Positions 24,274-35,787 are shown, numbered from the stretch's first letter. The stretch is DNA of 64,000 nt from Rhizopus arrhizus (GCA_024220505.1 JAKZZE010000010.1:1736001-1800000); one strand, 5' to 3'. Notes: a model not told the origin generated them from the sequence alone. A program made the numbers and translations.

Positions 24274-25223
24274 TTATAATTGAATTTCCTTGACTTTTGC
24301 TTTTAACAAATCATCTATAGCTTTATTGAACTTATCTGTCATGTTTTGAACCTATTTTAAATAGAATGTAAGGCATAAATAACACACATTGACTTTTTCT
24401 TACAGATTTCTCCAACTTTTTAATATCGTCAGCAGATTGATGCTTTTTATCCTCTTTAAGCAACTTCATGGCATCTTGACGAATGGATCTAATTTTTGTC
24501 TTTGATTGTTCTCCTGTTGTATTCACCAACTTGGCCATCTTGTCTCTTGTTTCTTTAGTGGTTCTATATTGAATAAGGTAAGTATAGGATGATTCATTGT
24601 ATACGATTACCAGTACTTTGGAATGGGTACACGAATACCCTTGCTTTCAATCATTGGGTTTAAATTCAGCCCAGCATCACGAATAGCTTTGTCAATAGAG
24701 GACACATACTGTTGTATCTATTAGTATACAATCTACCATCACTATGCGTACTTTACATCCTCATCATGTGAAATAACCATCAGGGTTTGTGGATCTCTCA
24801 CAGTCACTTGCGCAAGGTCTTTTAACGGATAACTGGTGTTCTCAATACGAACCTTGACACTATCCAGCAAGGCTATACCCTGCTTTAGTATACATAAGCT
24901 ATAGAGTCTATTTGAAACTTACATGGAGCAGCTCGACCAACACGAATGTTAGATAAATGCTCCTTAAGAGACTGAATACACTGTTCATAGCGTCCTTGGA
25001 ACTTGTCTTGATCAAAAAGAGGCTCTACTACGATCTCTTCTTGTTCGATATGGCGAGACTTTTTATTACTGTCTTTATTCTTTTTAGCATAAGTTCGAAC
25101 AGGTTGTAAGACGGGAAACATAAGAGCTGGAATTGCTGTTGTTCTTGCCTTGACAGCAGTCAAGGAAACAGTAGATTGCACTGTTCTGGAAGCAATGACT
25201 CTTGACAATACACGAAATGACAT
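24274..25223 (-). CDS. RRF1: mitochondrial ribosome recycling factor
   Basis: Releases post-termination mitochondrial ribosomes from mRNA. The start at 25223 (MSFRVLSRVIASRTVQS) gives a basic presequence suited to mitochondrial import; a TTG two codons upstream is not needed. RRF core motifs follow: SLKEHLSNIRVGRAAP, then in further exons ALLDSVKVRIENTSYPLKDLAQV, VRDPQTLMVI, IRVPIPKTTKETR and KIRSIRQDAMK, ending in KAKVKEIQL. Four to five exons. It lies 45 bp behind the prolidase stop on the same strand, so the two share almost no spacer. Confidence 0.92.
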
Positions 25224-25268
25224 GTGCAAGAAAAAACAGTGTACTATTTCTCTGAGAATGAAAATTTT

Positions 25269-26784
25269 TTAAGCTTTCATAATAGCCTCAATGTCCTTTA
25301 TTTCCTTTGGAACAATCGTAAAATTCTCGTGTCCTTCCTTTGTGATCAAGACTGTATCTTCAATACGAACTCCACCAATGACACGGTATTGGTTAATTTT
25401 GTTGAAATCAAAATAGGTTTCATATTTGCTTGTCCACTGTTGGATACTGACATCATTAAAATACAAGCCAGGCTCGACTGTAATCACCATATTTTCTTCC
25501 AAGGGACGATTCAGTTGCTCTAAAGGTTGACCCTTTCTGTTTGACGCTATACCAATACCCTCTCTTTTTCACAGTATTAGTGTCTGCTTTTTCATTTATA
25601 AATTCTTTTTACCCTCCAACGTCATGGCAGTCAATTCCTACAGAATGACCAAGCCCTATAGAATACAGTGATGAATACATACCAAAATTACAAGTATAAT
25701 AAGATGGTACCGTGAAAATAAAATGCTTTATACAAGCTCAACTTTAACAATTCGTCTAAATCGCCTTTTAAGATACCGAGGTTTTTTAAACCTTCGCATA
25801 AAATCCGTATAGCTAAAGCAGACATATCCTGCCAATGAACCCCTGGCTTCAGACAGGCCAACACGCTCTATTGCGCATCATTGTTAGTTGTAAGACAGTT
25901 AAACAAGAAGAGCTTACGTTTTGTGCTTTGAGCACAATGTTATAAATATCCTTTGCCTCCTCTGAAAATTTTCCACAAACAGGAAAAGTACGGGTGATAT
26001 CGCTACCATAGCATTGACGTTCACCACCCGCGTCCACCAAGACAAGAGCTTGAGAGTCCAAAGGCAGTGGCTTGTTGTTATCCGTGTAATGAAGTATGGC
26101 TGCATTGTGTCCAGAGGCAACGATAGGAATATAGCACTGTCGTGTCAACCCGTTCTTTGCACACATCCAACGAAATCGAGCCTCCAATTCTGCCTCATGC
26201 AATGCATCATGACGAGCTACGTACGACATGAGTGAGAGGTGAGCGTGTGAAGAGATATGAGCTGCGTAACGTAGCGTGGAAATTTCCCAGGGATTCTTTA
26301 TCAATCGTGCCTCACGCACAGCCCACACCAACTCATATCGATCGTTGGCCAGGGTTTTCAAAGAACTCAGGAGGCTTGTGTCTGTTGAGGGTAGGGTATA
26401 GACAAGAGAAGGTTTAAGTCGAGTAAGGAAAGAGGGTAACTCTTCTTCTGTCAAGATATGGTTCACATCGTATTTTTTTATCAACGTATCGTGACTATCA
26501 GGTATTCCTTTCCATAATTGATGTTCTGATGGTACTGTTGGAGGAATGAGATAAATCTCATCAGTGTCTGTCAATATGAGTATATGATAACCAGCAGCTT
26601 CTACTCCAGAAAGATAGAAAAAGTTACTTTCTTGACGAAAATCAAGTTCGACGTCCGTATCATCTCTTGTATGAATGATTCCTCCTTTATGATAAATAAC
26701 AGAATGTTTGGTTGGATTTAGTATTTGCTTGATTTTTTCATAGTTGGATCTTGTAGGTATTTTGTTTGATATAGGATATATCAT
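25269..26784 (-). CDS. Xaa-Pro dipeptidase (prolidase, peptidase M24B)
   Basis: Cleaves dipeptides with C-terminal proline, in the cytosol. The N-terminal AMP_N domain includes HTRDDTDVELDFRQESNFFYLSG. The catalytic pita-bread fold begins with VREARLIKNPWEISTLRYAA. Metal ligands appear in order: Asp in LVDAGGERQCYGSDITRTFP (two Asp), His in a later short exon region near 25640-25560, Glu in MVITVEPGLYF and Glu in GGVRIEDTVLITKEGHE. At least four exons. Resemblance is to PEPD-type prolidase rather than bacterial PepP. No signal peptide. Confidence 0.9.
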
Positions 26785-26872
26785 TGAAAAGTAAAAAGGA
26801 AAAAAAAAGGGGGTAAACCAAAAAAGAATAAAGCGTACAAAGGCATTAAAAAAAGTAATTTTTGTCTACCAA

Positions 26873-27819
26873 TTAAATGATTTTATTTTTATCCCAAAAT
26901 TCAGTTGTTGCTTTCTCTGCAGGAAATGTTTGGATGGATAAGTCATTGAATACTTGGTTGTTATCAAACTCTTTTGGAAATGAAATCATATCCAATATAT
27001 CTACAGCAGGAATAAGATAGGGACATTCTCTAATCAAGTCTTTTTCTAATTGACTATGTTGGGTGAGATTAATTTGCTGTCAATGTCATCCTATCCACCT
27101 ATTTACCTGCCAACATACATGTCGAATCGATTACCAATGATTGTAACCAGTGGTAACTGATCCTTATTCCAATTTGCACTTAATGTGTTACTGTATAATC
27201 CTCTACCACAATGTGGCATATAAAATAAGGTTGATTGCTTTATTGACCTTTTTCCTTGTTCATCCTCTTTGATGATCTCTATCCCATTCACTTTACATAA
27301 TTCCTTGTCTAATTCTGTCATTACAGGATCAAATATATACATTTTACCAGGTATCTTTATGTGTATTAATATCCATTATAGACTTATTATGAGGAAAGAC
27401 TTACATTTAATAATTCTCTTAATATTAAAGCTAATATAAACTGATATTGTGCATTCTTTGATTTTTGCATGGATCCAATACCATAGCAAACAATATCATT
27501 AAACTTTGTTGTCAAGAGATGTTGTTTAAATATTTCTAGTTTATCATAAGCCACTGTTATCACACATACTATACTGTTGTTTACCTATCAATTCTTTATA
27601 AAATCTACTGCCCTCTAATACTCCTCTACAAAACAAGTCAATAAAAAGTTGGTTTATTGTTCTTTTATCTCTTTACTTTCTTTCTTTTAGTTTTGCTTGA
27701 ATATCTTCTAATGTCCAGTCATCAGAATCTTTAAAAGTATATTTCTTGTTTCTCTTCTTTTTAGAAACGCTCTTGTATTTAAACTTTTCTACTGTAACAA
27801 ATCCATCTTGATCTGTCAT
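26873..27819 (-). CDS. SRR1-like domain protein
   Basis: SRR1 proteins take part in circadian input in plants and in haem-related regulation in other eukaryotes; the molecular role is unresolved. The start MTDQDGFVTVEKFKYKSVSKK lies at 27819, with a basic Lys-rich segment. Later exons read FNDIVCYGIGSMQKSKNAQYQ, then the core of the domain STLFYMPHCGRGLYSNTLSANW, and finish at FWDKNKII. About five small exons. It shares a 110-bp divergent promoter with the bromodomain-like gene. Confidence 0.85.
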
Positions 27820-27854
27820 TCTATTAAAACAAAAAAAAAGTGTGAAAAGGAAAG

Positions 27855-27865
27855 CCAATCACGTG
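27855..27865. promoter_or_regulatory. CCAAT box adjoining a CACGTG E-box in a bidirectional promoter
   Basis: In the 110 bp between the SRR1-like start (27819, minus) and the bromodomain-like start (27930, plus), ccaat (27855-27859) is immediately followed by cacgtg (27860-27865). CCAAT is the HAP-complex site and CACGTG the palindromic bHLH site. Adjacency and placement suggest a shared control element; function is inferred. Confidence 0.45.
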
Positions 27866-27929
27866 CCGCAACCTTTTTATACATACAGAACAGCGGAGAA
27901 ACATTTTTTCTTTTTCTTTCTTTTCAGAT

Positions 27930-29563
27930 ATGCCCACAACACGCTCTACTGTAGAAGAACAACCTCAAGAATCTATACAAACAATTCGCGAAAGACGATA
28001 CGCTTCGAGAAAGAAACGTAATAATGTTAATGCACAATCACCAAAGCAAAAAATAATGATGCAATTTCTGAATGCCATGATTGAGTACGAATAAAAAAAG
28101 TAATAATTGTTGCCATTTAATCATTAAATAATATTAGATTTGATAAACAACGCATTTTATGGAGTGAGCCAAAAGAACGCGCATCAATCACTTTGGAATC
28201 AATAGAAGATCGTGTTTATAAAGGAAAATATAAAGATCTTGGTTCATTTAAAGTAAATTCATTCGTGCGTTTATTACAACTCTATTCTTAAACTTATTAA
28301 TAGACTGACATTGATACTTTATTTTTATCTGTCTTACCCAGTCATTCATCCAAAGACGATATGAACACCTTCAAGAGCTTGTACCAGTTTGCACAAAATT
28401 GTTTAAAATTCGAATCCAATCGATTGGGAGAAGAAATAGATAACAAGCAAGAATTATACAAAACGATTGCTTTGTTTAGACCTTCTATCGATGGATATGT
28501 ATTTAGTGACACACTTGTTAAAGATCCTACATCAACACCCAGTCACCAATTGCGTAAACTAGGCTCATATTACTTTTTGATGATGATTGATATTTAACTC
28601 TTTTTGATAGCTCAAAATATTCATGAAATGGTCGTCTATCCTTCACAACCTGCTAAAAAGGAAGAGATACCAACCTTAAAACAAACTATTGCTCCTCCTC
28701 CCAAATATCCTCCTAAAATGTTAAAACATGAAGATAAGCCAGTTGTACCAAGTAAGACTTTCTTTTTTTTTTTTAAAACTTTCTATTAATGCTTTTATTT
28801 AGTTCAATGGCTTGATTTTGGCGCCTTTTCTAGTTTTGCGCCTACATTTGATTCTAATAATGCCAATGTGAGCTATGAAAGTACATATATAGGTCGTGCA
28901 GCAAAACGCGTAAAGAGATCCAAACCAAAAGAAGAAGAAAACGCGAAAGAATTGAATGAGGCATGGCTTGCTAAAGAAGGGTTAGATATGAAGCAAATAT
29001 TGAATGCGATTGAGGATAAAAAGCCCGATAGTGTTGAAGAGGAATTGACAGAAAATTATCAATTCTTGCAAAGATTGATCGAGTATCAAGAATCAAGAAT
29101 TGAAAAAGGAGAATCTGTAGATGAACAGGAATTGCAAACTGGTAAGCTAAAGGATAATAATAAAAAGAATTAAATTATTGATAAAGGAAATATAGTGAAA
29201 CTATTACAAAAGAACATTATAAGCATGTTATCTAGATTACCGCCCAATGCAACTGCCAACAATACAGAAATAATAGAAAAGACAATGGAAAATATACCAT
29301 CTTGTGAACCAGCTTACAGAGGATCTTTGCAACCTCATAAAATATTTTCATATCCAACCACTGAAAAAGCAGAGAATTTACCTCCTTATGCCAACTTGAC
29401 ACCCACTTATACAAAAGAAAACTGGCGCCTAGTCAAAGTACCTGCAGTTAATGATAACTCTTTAATTAGTATGGTTGAACAACAGCAAATTAATTTTTAT
29501 ACAAAACCTCCTGCTTTTGTTCCACCACAACAACCATTCATTCAACATCAACCAAGGAAATAA
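27930..29563 (+). CDS. bromodomain-like protein, possible RSC-complex subunit (Rsc58-like)
   Basis: The start MPTTRSTVEEQ leads into a basic segment and a degenerate bromodomain assembled over three exons: MQFLNAMIEYFDKQRILWSE, ITLESIEDRVYKGKYKDLGSF and DIDTLFLSVLPSHSSKDDMN followed by FKSLYQFAQNCLKFE. A classical bromodomain has KYxxLxxFxxDVxLxFxNA, which this fits. Middle exons read FGAFSSFAPTFDSNNA and AAKRVKRSKPKEEEN (basic). The C-terminal region is helical, ending in a Pro/Gln tail. Single N-terminal degenerate bromodomain plus this size recalls fungal Rsc58, but similarity is too loose to be sure. About six exons. Confidence 0.6.
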
Positions 29564-30022
29564 TAATAAATAACATTTTGTACATGTCATATTTGTATGA
29601 GGCTAATACAATATTTCAATTTCAAAGTCCAATTGAGCACATAATATTTTTCTTACTGACACGACTTATTTTGCAGATGACAACAAAAATAGGGGAGAAG
29701 AAAAAGACGACAAGCAAAGTCATTCATGGTTTTTAGGATTAGACACTCTATAAAATAACACACATAAGCAAATTAGAGATATTAAAATAAATCATCCAAA
29801 GCGATTAACATCGTATTATTTTTAAAGCTATTTGTTTAAAGTTATTCTAAATGAATATAAATAACTAGAATAGATTTACACAGGGCTTTCTTTTTTATGT
29901 ATTTGAAAGAATATGTGATTACTTGTGTTAAAAAAAATAGTTTAGCTCCGCTCAAGTAATTAAGTTGTTTATTGCCTGCTATTTCTTTTTCTTTTTTTTT
30001 TCTTTAATTCATTACTTGTAAG
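29564..30022. other. intergenic region
   Basis: About 460 bp of AT-rich sequence with no gene visible. Presumably the 3' region of the bromodomain-like gene and the promoter of OST5. Confidence 0.5.
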
Positions 30023-30369
30023 ATGACTGTCATTGTAAGTTCTTTCTGTACATATTTCAACTTCTTTTACAACACTAACAACAAATAAAAAGGACGAGTG
30101 GATGTCTGGAACACCCATCACTGCACCTATACCACGTTCCTTATACTTTTTAGCCGCATATATCACTTTATCTATCGGTTTATTCGCTGCTGGATCCTTT
30201 GTCATGTAAAAATAAAATGGAAAATTAGATACCTAAAGTTATTAATTCAAATTTTAGTCAAGAAAAAAAGACACCCGTCATTCAACAATTTCAATCTGCA
30301 GTTATTGCTTCCGCACTTCTTGGCTTTGGAGTTATTTTTGCTTCAAATGCCGCTGGTGTTTATCTTTAA
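30023..30369 (+). CDS. OST5: oligosaccharyltransferase subunit OST5 / TMEM258 family
   Basis: Small subunit of the ER oligosaccharyltransferase that N-glycosylates proteins. Three exons (30023-30034, 30093-30205, 30258-30369) join to 78 aa, the usual size. The first exon codes MTVI only. Two transmembrane helices follow: SLYFLAAYITLSIGLFAAGS and SALLGFGVIFASNAAGVYL, joined by a short loop EKKTPVIQQFQSAV. The C-terminal GFGVIFxxxxxGVYL matches the OST5/TMEM258 ending (GFGxxxLxxxxGVYV). This small gene is easily missed because its longest uninterrupted frame is short and an unrelated open frame lies antisense to it. Confidence 0.85.
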
Positions 30370-31101
30370 ATAACAATAAAAACGACCATTGCTATCAGTA
30401 CAGAGACACTTTGCAAAAAAGAGACCTTCAGCTATTGTTCTAAGCCGATATATAATACATTAACGCCCTTTTTTTTTCAGATTTCTATTTTTGTATGATT
30501 TTTTGATTGGATCAAAAATAGGTTTTATTACAAATAGAACAAGTTATCAACAATCAAAGATGTGATTTTTCTTACCTTCTTAAAAGTTAAAGTTTTGAAC
30601 GGATTACTTTTATTTCTGAATTTTATTCGTTTTAATCGACAAAAGCATTATATTGGGTTTAAGAAAATGACGTTTTGATACAAAAAGAATATTGTATCAA
30701 TACAAATGCTTTCTTTTGAATCTTTTTTTTTTTTTTTTTTTTTTTTTTGTAGTGTTATTCAGGGGTAGCAAAATAGATTGAAATAGACATCAAAACGTCC
30801 TGATTTTAAAGATCTTTTAAAGCTACTTTGGAAATCCAAGTAATAATTGTTTAAATGTAGGAAATAAAAGCGAATGACTTGTAATGTTCTTTACTCAGGT
30901 ACAGAAAGCATAAATAAGTGCTTTATTGCATGAAATGCAAGTAAAAAAAAAAAAAAGCACGGAGGTTTAAATTGCATGTTTTTTTTAAAAAAAAACTTTT
31001 TTGGGGAAAAAAAAAAACAAACTTCTTTAAACAAAGGTGTTTTAGTTGTTCCTTTTTCTTTCTCTTTTTATTTATTTTATAATTTCAACTTTGATATAAA
31101 A
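30370..31101. other. intergenic region with homopolymer tracts
   Basis: About 730 bp, AT-rich, no gene seen. Contains a 26-base T run (30723-30748) and several A/T runs just before the next start codon (about 30940-31015). Confidence 0.5.
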
Positions 31102-31368
31102 ATGAATGAAAAGAAAAGCGAAAGTGATTGTATTAATATTACATTATCCGAATTAATTGGTTATCACACACTTACACAAAATAAGGATGGAACAACAGCC
31201 GTTGATTTATTACAACAGCCTATTATTTTAAACAAACGCTCATATATGGACATCACTTTAGATTATATCAATCGAGCTAATCAAAAACACGCATATTTAA
31301 TGCAAATGGTAGCTCAAACAAAACAATATAGTCAACAAATGATGCATTCATATCTTTATCAACAATAA
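31102..31368 (+). CDS. small hypothetical protein (88 aa)
   Basis: A single open frame starting MNEKKSESDCINITLSELIG and ending QMMHSYLYQQ. The codon pattern and a helical C-terminal half (YMDITLDYINRANQKHAYLM) look protein-like, and a pyrimidine-rich leader precedes the start as in neighbouring genes. No hydrophobic segment, no known domain. Function unknown; a small complex subunit would fit the helical character. Confidence 0.5.
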   Translation: MNEKKSESDCINITLSELIGYHTLTQNKDGTTAVDLLQQPIILNKRSYMDITLDYINRANQKHAYLMQMVAQTKQYSQQMMHSYLYQQ

Positions 31369-32013
31369 ACACACAATTACTATTCATTTTAATATTCTGT
31401 CACATTTCATCAACCAAGAAAAGAGTATTTTAATAGTTTAAACATCAAAACAAGCCAAAAGTCCCCTTTTTCTTGTTTATTACAACACAGTTTGTATGAA
31501 TAAAAAGATAAAATATATTGCAACATTAGATTTTTAAACCCTTTATGCTATTTAAACAACACTACAACTCTTTTAATCTTTCATGCAAAGTCGACTTATC
31601 GCTTAATTTTAACTTGCTTATGCCAAGGCTGGTCTATTCAATTAAATAGATTAATGCATTTATAAAAAAAACAGTGTCGGAATTAGAACTGCTATTTACT
31701 TGTACAATCTATGCCTTTGCATCTATTTCAAACCAAAGCGATCCCCTCTCTTTCTCCCTTATTTTTTGATAACATCACCAAAGAAAAGAGAAAAGAAAAT
31801 AAAAAGAAAAGCCCTACCAATTTTTTGCTTCACATTACTTGATCATTTGCATCCAAATACAAGTTATTTAAAACATTTATTTTATTTTGAGGTGACCTGA
31901 GTGGAACATTTTTGTCTGCTCTTGTCCTACAAATTTAAGTTCCGGAGTTTAACAATTACCTTGGCAATTTACAAAAAAAAAAAAAAAAAAAAAAAAAAGC
32001 TTTTTTTTTGGCT

Positions 32014-32069
<56 letters not shown>

Positions 32070-32095
32070 CTCTAAAACGCAATCTACTTTAGATC
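31369..32095. other. intergenic region / leader of the fucosyltransferase gene
   Basis: About 730 bp without a convincing gene. The last 125 bp contain the A26 and T52 homopolymers and end in ctctaaaac...actttag directly before the ATG. That looks like an intron 3' end, so a 5' untranslated or short coding exon further upstream is possible. Confidence 0.5.
31973..32069. repeat. A26 homopolymer followed by T52 homopolymer
   Basis: A run at 31973-31998, a 19-base spacer (gctttttttttggcttcaa), then an uninterrupted T run at 32018-32069, ending 26 bp before the fucosyltransferase start codon. The two arms are complementary and could pair in single-stranded DNA or RNA. Confidence 0.95.
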
Positions 32096-33591
32096 ATGTC
32101 AATAGCACTTCCTCCTGTTAAACTTATTTATTATACTCGTTGGTTTGGAGATACAAAATTTGGTAAATAAAAAAGAAACTATTGAAAACCATTTTATTAA
32201 GTTATTCAGATCATGACGATCATCGTGGAAGAGACTGTCCTATACCTAAAGAATATTCAATCGATATGAGCCAGGTACCTGAAGGAGCCAGTTGGTGTAC
32301 TTTAACGAGCTCAACAGAGAATTGGGAAGAAGCCAGTGGCTTGATCTTTCATGCGGCTGACATTTCTTATGCAGAGTTTCCACCTCGTAAAGCATAGATG
32401 AATGAAATAAATTGATCCTCTAAGCATCTTATCTATTAGCTGTGAATAATCAACCACGTATTTTGGAAACACTTGAGTCACCAATTACAGCACCCTTTCG
32501 AACCAATCCAGAACAAATGAAAAAATACGATTATTTAGCTTCTTATCATTTCAAATCCACTTTTTTATTTACTTATTTTTCACCTAGCATTATGGATGTC
32601 GCCAATCGCCCCTTACCGAAGGATTTCATAATGACCAAGCGAAAGGGTGCACCTATTTTATGGATCGCACGCAACTGTATGGCGACGAGTGGAAGACAGA
32701 AATACGTGGCTGAATTGATGAAGCACATTGAAGTTCACAGCTATGGTGACTGTAATAATAACATGCAGTTTCCTGATGATAAATCACGGTTAGAATTAAT
32801 GGCAGAATACAAATTTTATTTGGCGATTGAAAATGCGAATTGTGAAGATTATGGTACACACTTGAGCCCATAAAAGTGTAAATTTGTTTATTTAATTCAT
32901 TCTTATGGCTTTAGCTACTGAAAAGTTGTATGATACCTTCATGATGTCTGCTGTACCCATCGTAGACGGACCGTCCAGTTATCGCGGCTATCTTCCCACC
33001 AATCGATCTGTCATTTACATGGACGCCTATCCCGACCCAAAGGATCTGGCAGACTACATTGATTATTTAGACAAGAATGACACAGCTTACCTTGAATATC
33101 TCTCCTTTCGACGTGACGCTGTGAATCTGGCTGCCAAAGATCGATTGGAGCCAGCATTCATTGACCAGTGGGGGGACGCCCTGGAGCATAAAAAGAGGTC
33201 CGACTACTGTTCCATTTGTCGTGGTGTGTTGCCCTGGTGGCAAGCCCGACATGCATCCAACACGACCTATGAGGATAAATCAGAAAGGTTCTTGGCTGAT
33301 CAATCCTGTCAGCCTGCTGGTAAGTGGGATTATATCACCCACGGACGTCCTTATACACCCTCATGGAAGCCTCGTCCTCGAGATGAATTCACTCGACCTC
33401 AAGATGAATTCACTCAACCTCAACTCGGTCAACCTGTTGAAGAAGATCAAAAGCAAATCATTGAAACCATAGAAGGAAGTAATCGAAATATAGCCCTTTT
33501 GGCAAACGTCTTATTTCTTTGTTTTATTCTTGTGTTTGTAGTATTCTTACGTCGACCCAGAAAGAATAAACAGGAACATGTTTATGTTTAA
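32096..33591 (+). CDS. alpha-1,3-fucosyltransferase (GT10) with a C-terminal transmembrane segment
   Basis: Transfers fucose from GDP-fucose to glycans; fucose is a known constituent of Mucorales walls and glycoproteins. Four exons (32096-32162, 32210-32386, 32440-32853, 32915-33591) keep frame. The GT10 signature is clear across the third intron: YKFYLAIENANCEDY, then ATEKLYDTFMMSAVPIVDG. Upstream are RKGAPILWIARNC and IEVHSYGDC, the donor-binding fold. Downstream is SSYRGYLPTNRSVIYMDAYP. Unlike typical type II fucosyltransferases, no N-terminal anchor is seen. Instead the C-terminus carries ALLANVLFLCFILVFVVFL followed by RRPRKNK. A short Pro/Asp repeat (RDEFTRPQDEFTQPQ) precedes the anchor. 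An upstream exon cannot be excluded. Confidence 0.87.
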
Positions 33592-34399
33592 ACTGCTACC
33601 TACACAATCATCCCAAACGTTCCCTTCCCCTCCCATCTTTTCAAAAATTTTCCTTTTTTTCGAGAATCAAAATACAAGATGTCACTGTAATATATTGTTT
33701 AGTAACTTATTTGCTGTATTGACAATAAAATAAAATAACAGGCAAGGCTATTTTTTCGTGTCTTTTAAATAGAATTCAAAGAGAGGAAAAAGAATGGTTG
33801 AAAGAACATGGAGTAATAAAAATTTGGAGTTTATATAACCTGGTCGTATCTTAAAGAGATCCTCTTGTCACTAAAAGAAATGAAAATGAATATAAAAAAA
33901 TACTCATTTCGAATAGAGCATACTGAATGATTGATATAAATCATGCAGGTAAATTAAAAAATAACCTCAAACAGAACCATTTCTTTCACGATCCTTGATG
34001 CTCTGTGTGAAAAGAAAGTGATTGGCTTACAAAATTGACTTGTGTAAGGCGGTAGAGAACTGTTCACTGCAGAATTGAACAAGTGTGTCAGTCGTTGGAA
34101 GGGAGGGAGGGCAAAGTCCCTTTAGCAAAGTAGTCAATTTCTTTTCTGCTGACATTGGTCTCTCGTGTCTGGCCCGCACGGGTTTCGATCTCCAAGGTCG
34201 CTTTCTGCTTGTTGGTGGGTTTAAGCCCTGGGATGACGAGCGGGATCCAAATAAAATCCAAAGACACAAAAAGTAGTGTGGAAATCCGGTCTAAAGTTGC
34301 TTTATTGAGAAAAATCACGTGAGAGTGGTCCACCTCTCCTTAAAGAGGGTCTTTGTTTTTTTTCATGTGAAAAATCCCTTTCTTTTGTAAATATCATAC
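33592..34399. other. intergenic region with a possible small minus-strand gene
   Basis: About 800 bp. Mostly AT-rich, but 34030-34260 is less so and could encode, on the minus strand, MSAEKKLTTLLKGLCPPSLP from 34155, spliced at GTAAGCC/CACAG to ASRIVKEMVLFE, with a stop near 33868 (about 54 aa). I do not recognise it; the splice sites are good, the start is uncertain. Confidence 0.3.
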
Positions 34400-35787
34400 A
34401 TGGGCACAGAACACCCTAGTTTCTCTTCACCTTATACCGTTCAAACCATTGATCAGATACCCACACCAGTCTTAAAACTGCTTGTCTCCTTGGGTCCACT
34501 TTTAAGTCATGTTGCCCAATTCGTTCAAGTGGTCATGTGGAAATCACAACAACCAAGACTTTCGGTTCTTTTAGTGTTAGGATGGGTTGCTCTCTGCCTT
34601 TGGACATGGCAAATCCTCGCGTTGGGTCCACCTGCACTTATCCTTTACAAACTCGGTCATGACTGGTTGACTGTGCGAACGAACCGAGCTCGCCGAGAAA
34701 AATTAGAAAGAGTACGTCAAGAACAGCGCAAAAAGGTGGATGAAGAAGAGGAAGAGGCAAGGAAGGCAAGTGAAGAAAAGGAGCTGATTTCACGCAAGAT
34801 TCGACCTCAGGGTTATGTATCGCTGGACGATACTTTGGCGGATTTGGTGGTCATTAATCATTTTCTGGATGCATTCTCGAGACAGATGGAGCGTGGGACA
34901 CAAGTCTTGCACGAGACCAATCCATTGTCTATCTTGAGTGTCTTGATGTATGCAGCGCCCATTTGGATCGTGCTCAATTGGTGGTGGGGACCTCAGATCG
35001 TTTTGGCTCTTGTCGGTAGCTTGGTGCTCATCAGTCCTTCTCCTTGGTTTGCGGTCATGATGCATGCCATGCTTCGTAATGTGGTCTTTAAACATCTTTT
35101 GATCGCTTTCTGGGCCTATGGTGTAGCCGTAGTGACATCTGTACTCAGGTTTGATTTGCAATTCAAGGATCGTGTCAGGACTGTGTTTAGTCGTGCAGTC
35201 AGTACGAGAACAAAGGCAGTCAAGTGGATGGAGAAAAAGGAAGTAGTGCAAGAAAGTAAAGGAAATCGAAGTGAAATGATATTTCAATTTGAAGTGTTTG
35301 AAAATCAGGTGGGTTGACGAGATCTTTTAGATAGCATAAATTCACCTTCTCTCTTTTTTTTTTTTTCTCTCAGAGATGGTGGTTAGGTGTTCATTGGACT
35401 ACAAACATGATGCCTAATGAAAGAGGACCTTGGACAGACAGTCAATTGAAACCGATTACAAATAAAGATGATTTCAAATTACCAGAAGGAGATACAAAGG
35501 TCACTTATCGTAACGTCAGTGAAAAGGAAACGATCAAGACCACAATTCACAAGACATGGACATGGGCTGATGGTGACTGGTGGGTGGATATGACGGGTGA
35601 ATTACAGGGTAAAGTGGATCAAAACGGCTGGGAATATGGGAATAATGCATGGAAACAACCAAGCGGTGTGCCAGGCCTCCAAACATTCACCAGAAGACGT
35701 CGTTGGTGTCGACGTGCGAGATTGGTAGAACGTGAGATGGATGAACGTATACCTAATGATGACGAAATAAAGCGAAAAAAAGAATAG
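34400..35787 (+). CDS. peroxisomal membrane peroxin with dysferlin domain (Pex23/Pex24/Pex30 family)
   Basis: Pex30-type proteins shape ER regions where peroxisomes and lipid droplets form and regulate peroxisome number. Two exons (34400-35308, 35374-35787) give 440 aa. The N-terminal half is membrane-embedded: SVLLVLGWVALCLWTWQIL, ILSVLMYAAPIWIVLNWWW and a reticulon-like hydrophobic stretch (IVLALVGSLVLISPSPWFAV). An acidic/basic coiled coil lies between. The DysF domain starts at FEVFENQRWWLGVHWT, includes ERGPWTD, DWWVDM and GWEYGN, and ends FTRRRRWCRRARLV. This arrangement is diagnostic of the family; the exact yeast counterpart is unclear. Confidence 0.9.

Noticed and set aside
29969..30205. 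78-aa minus-strand frame over OST5
   Set aside because: The plus strand splices into a complete OST5/TMEM258 protein; the minus frame has no family features.
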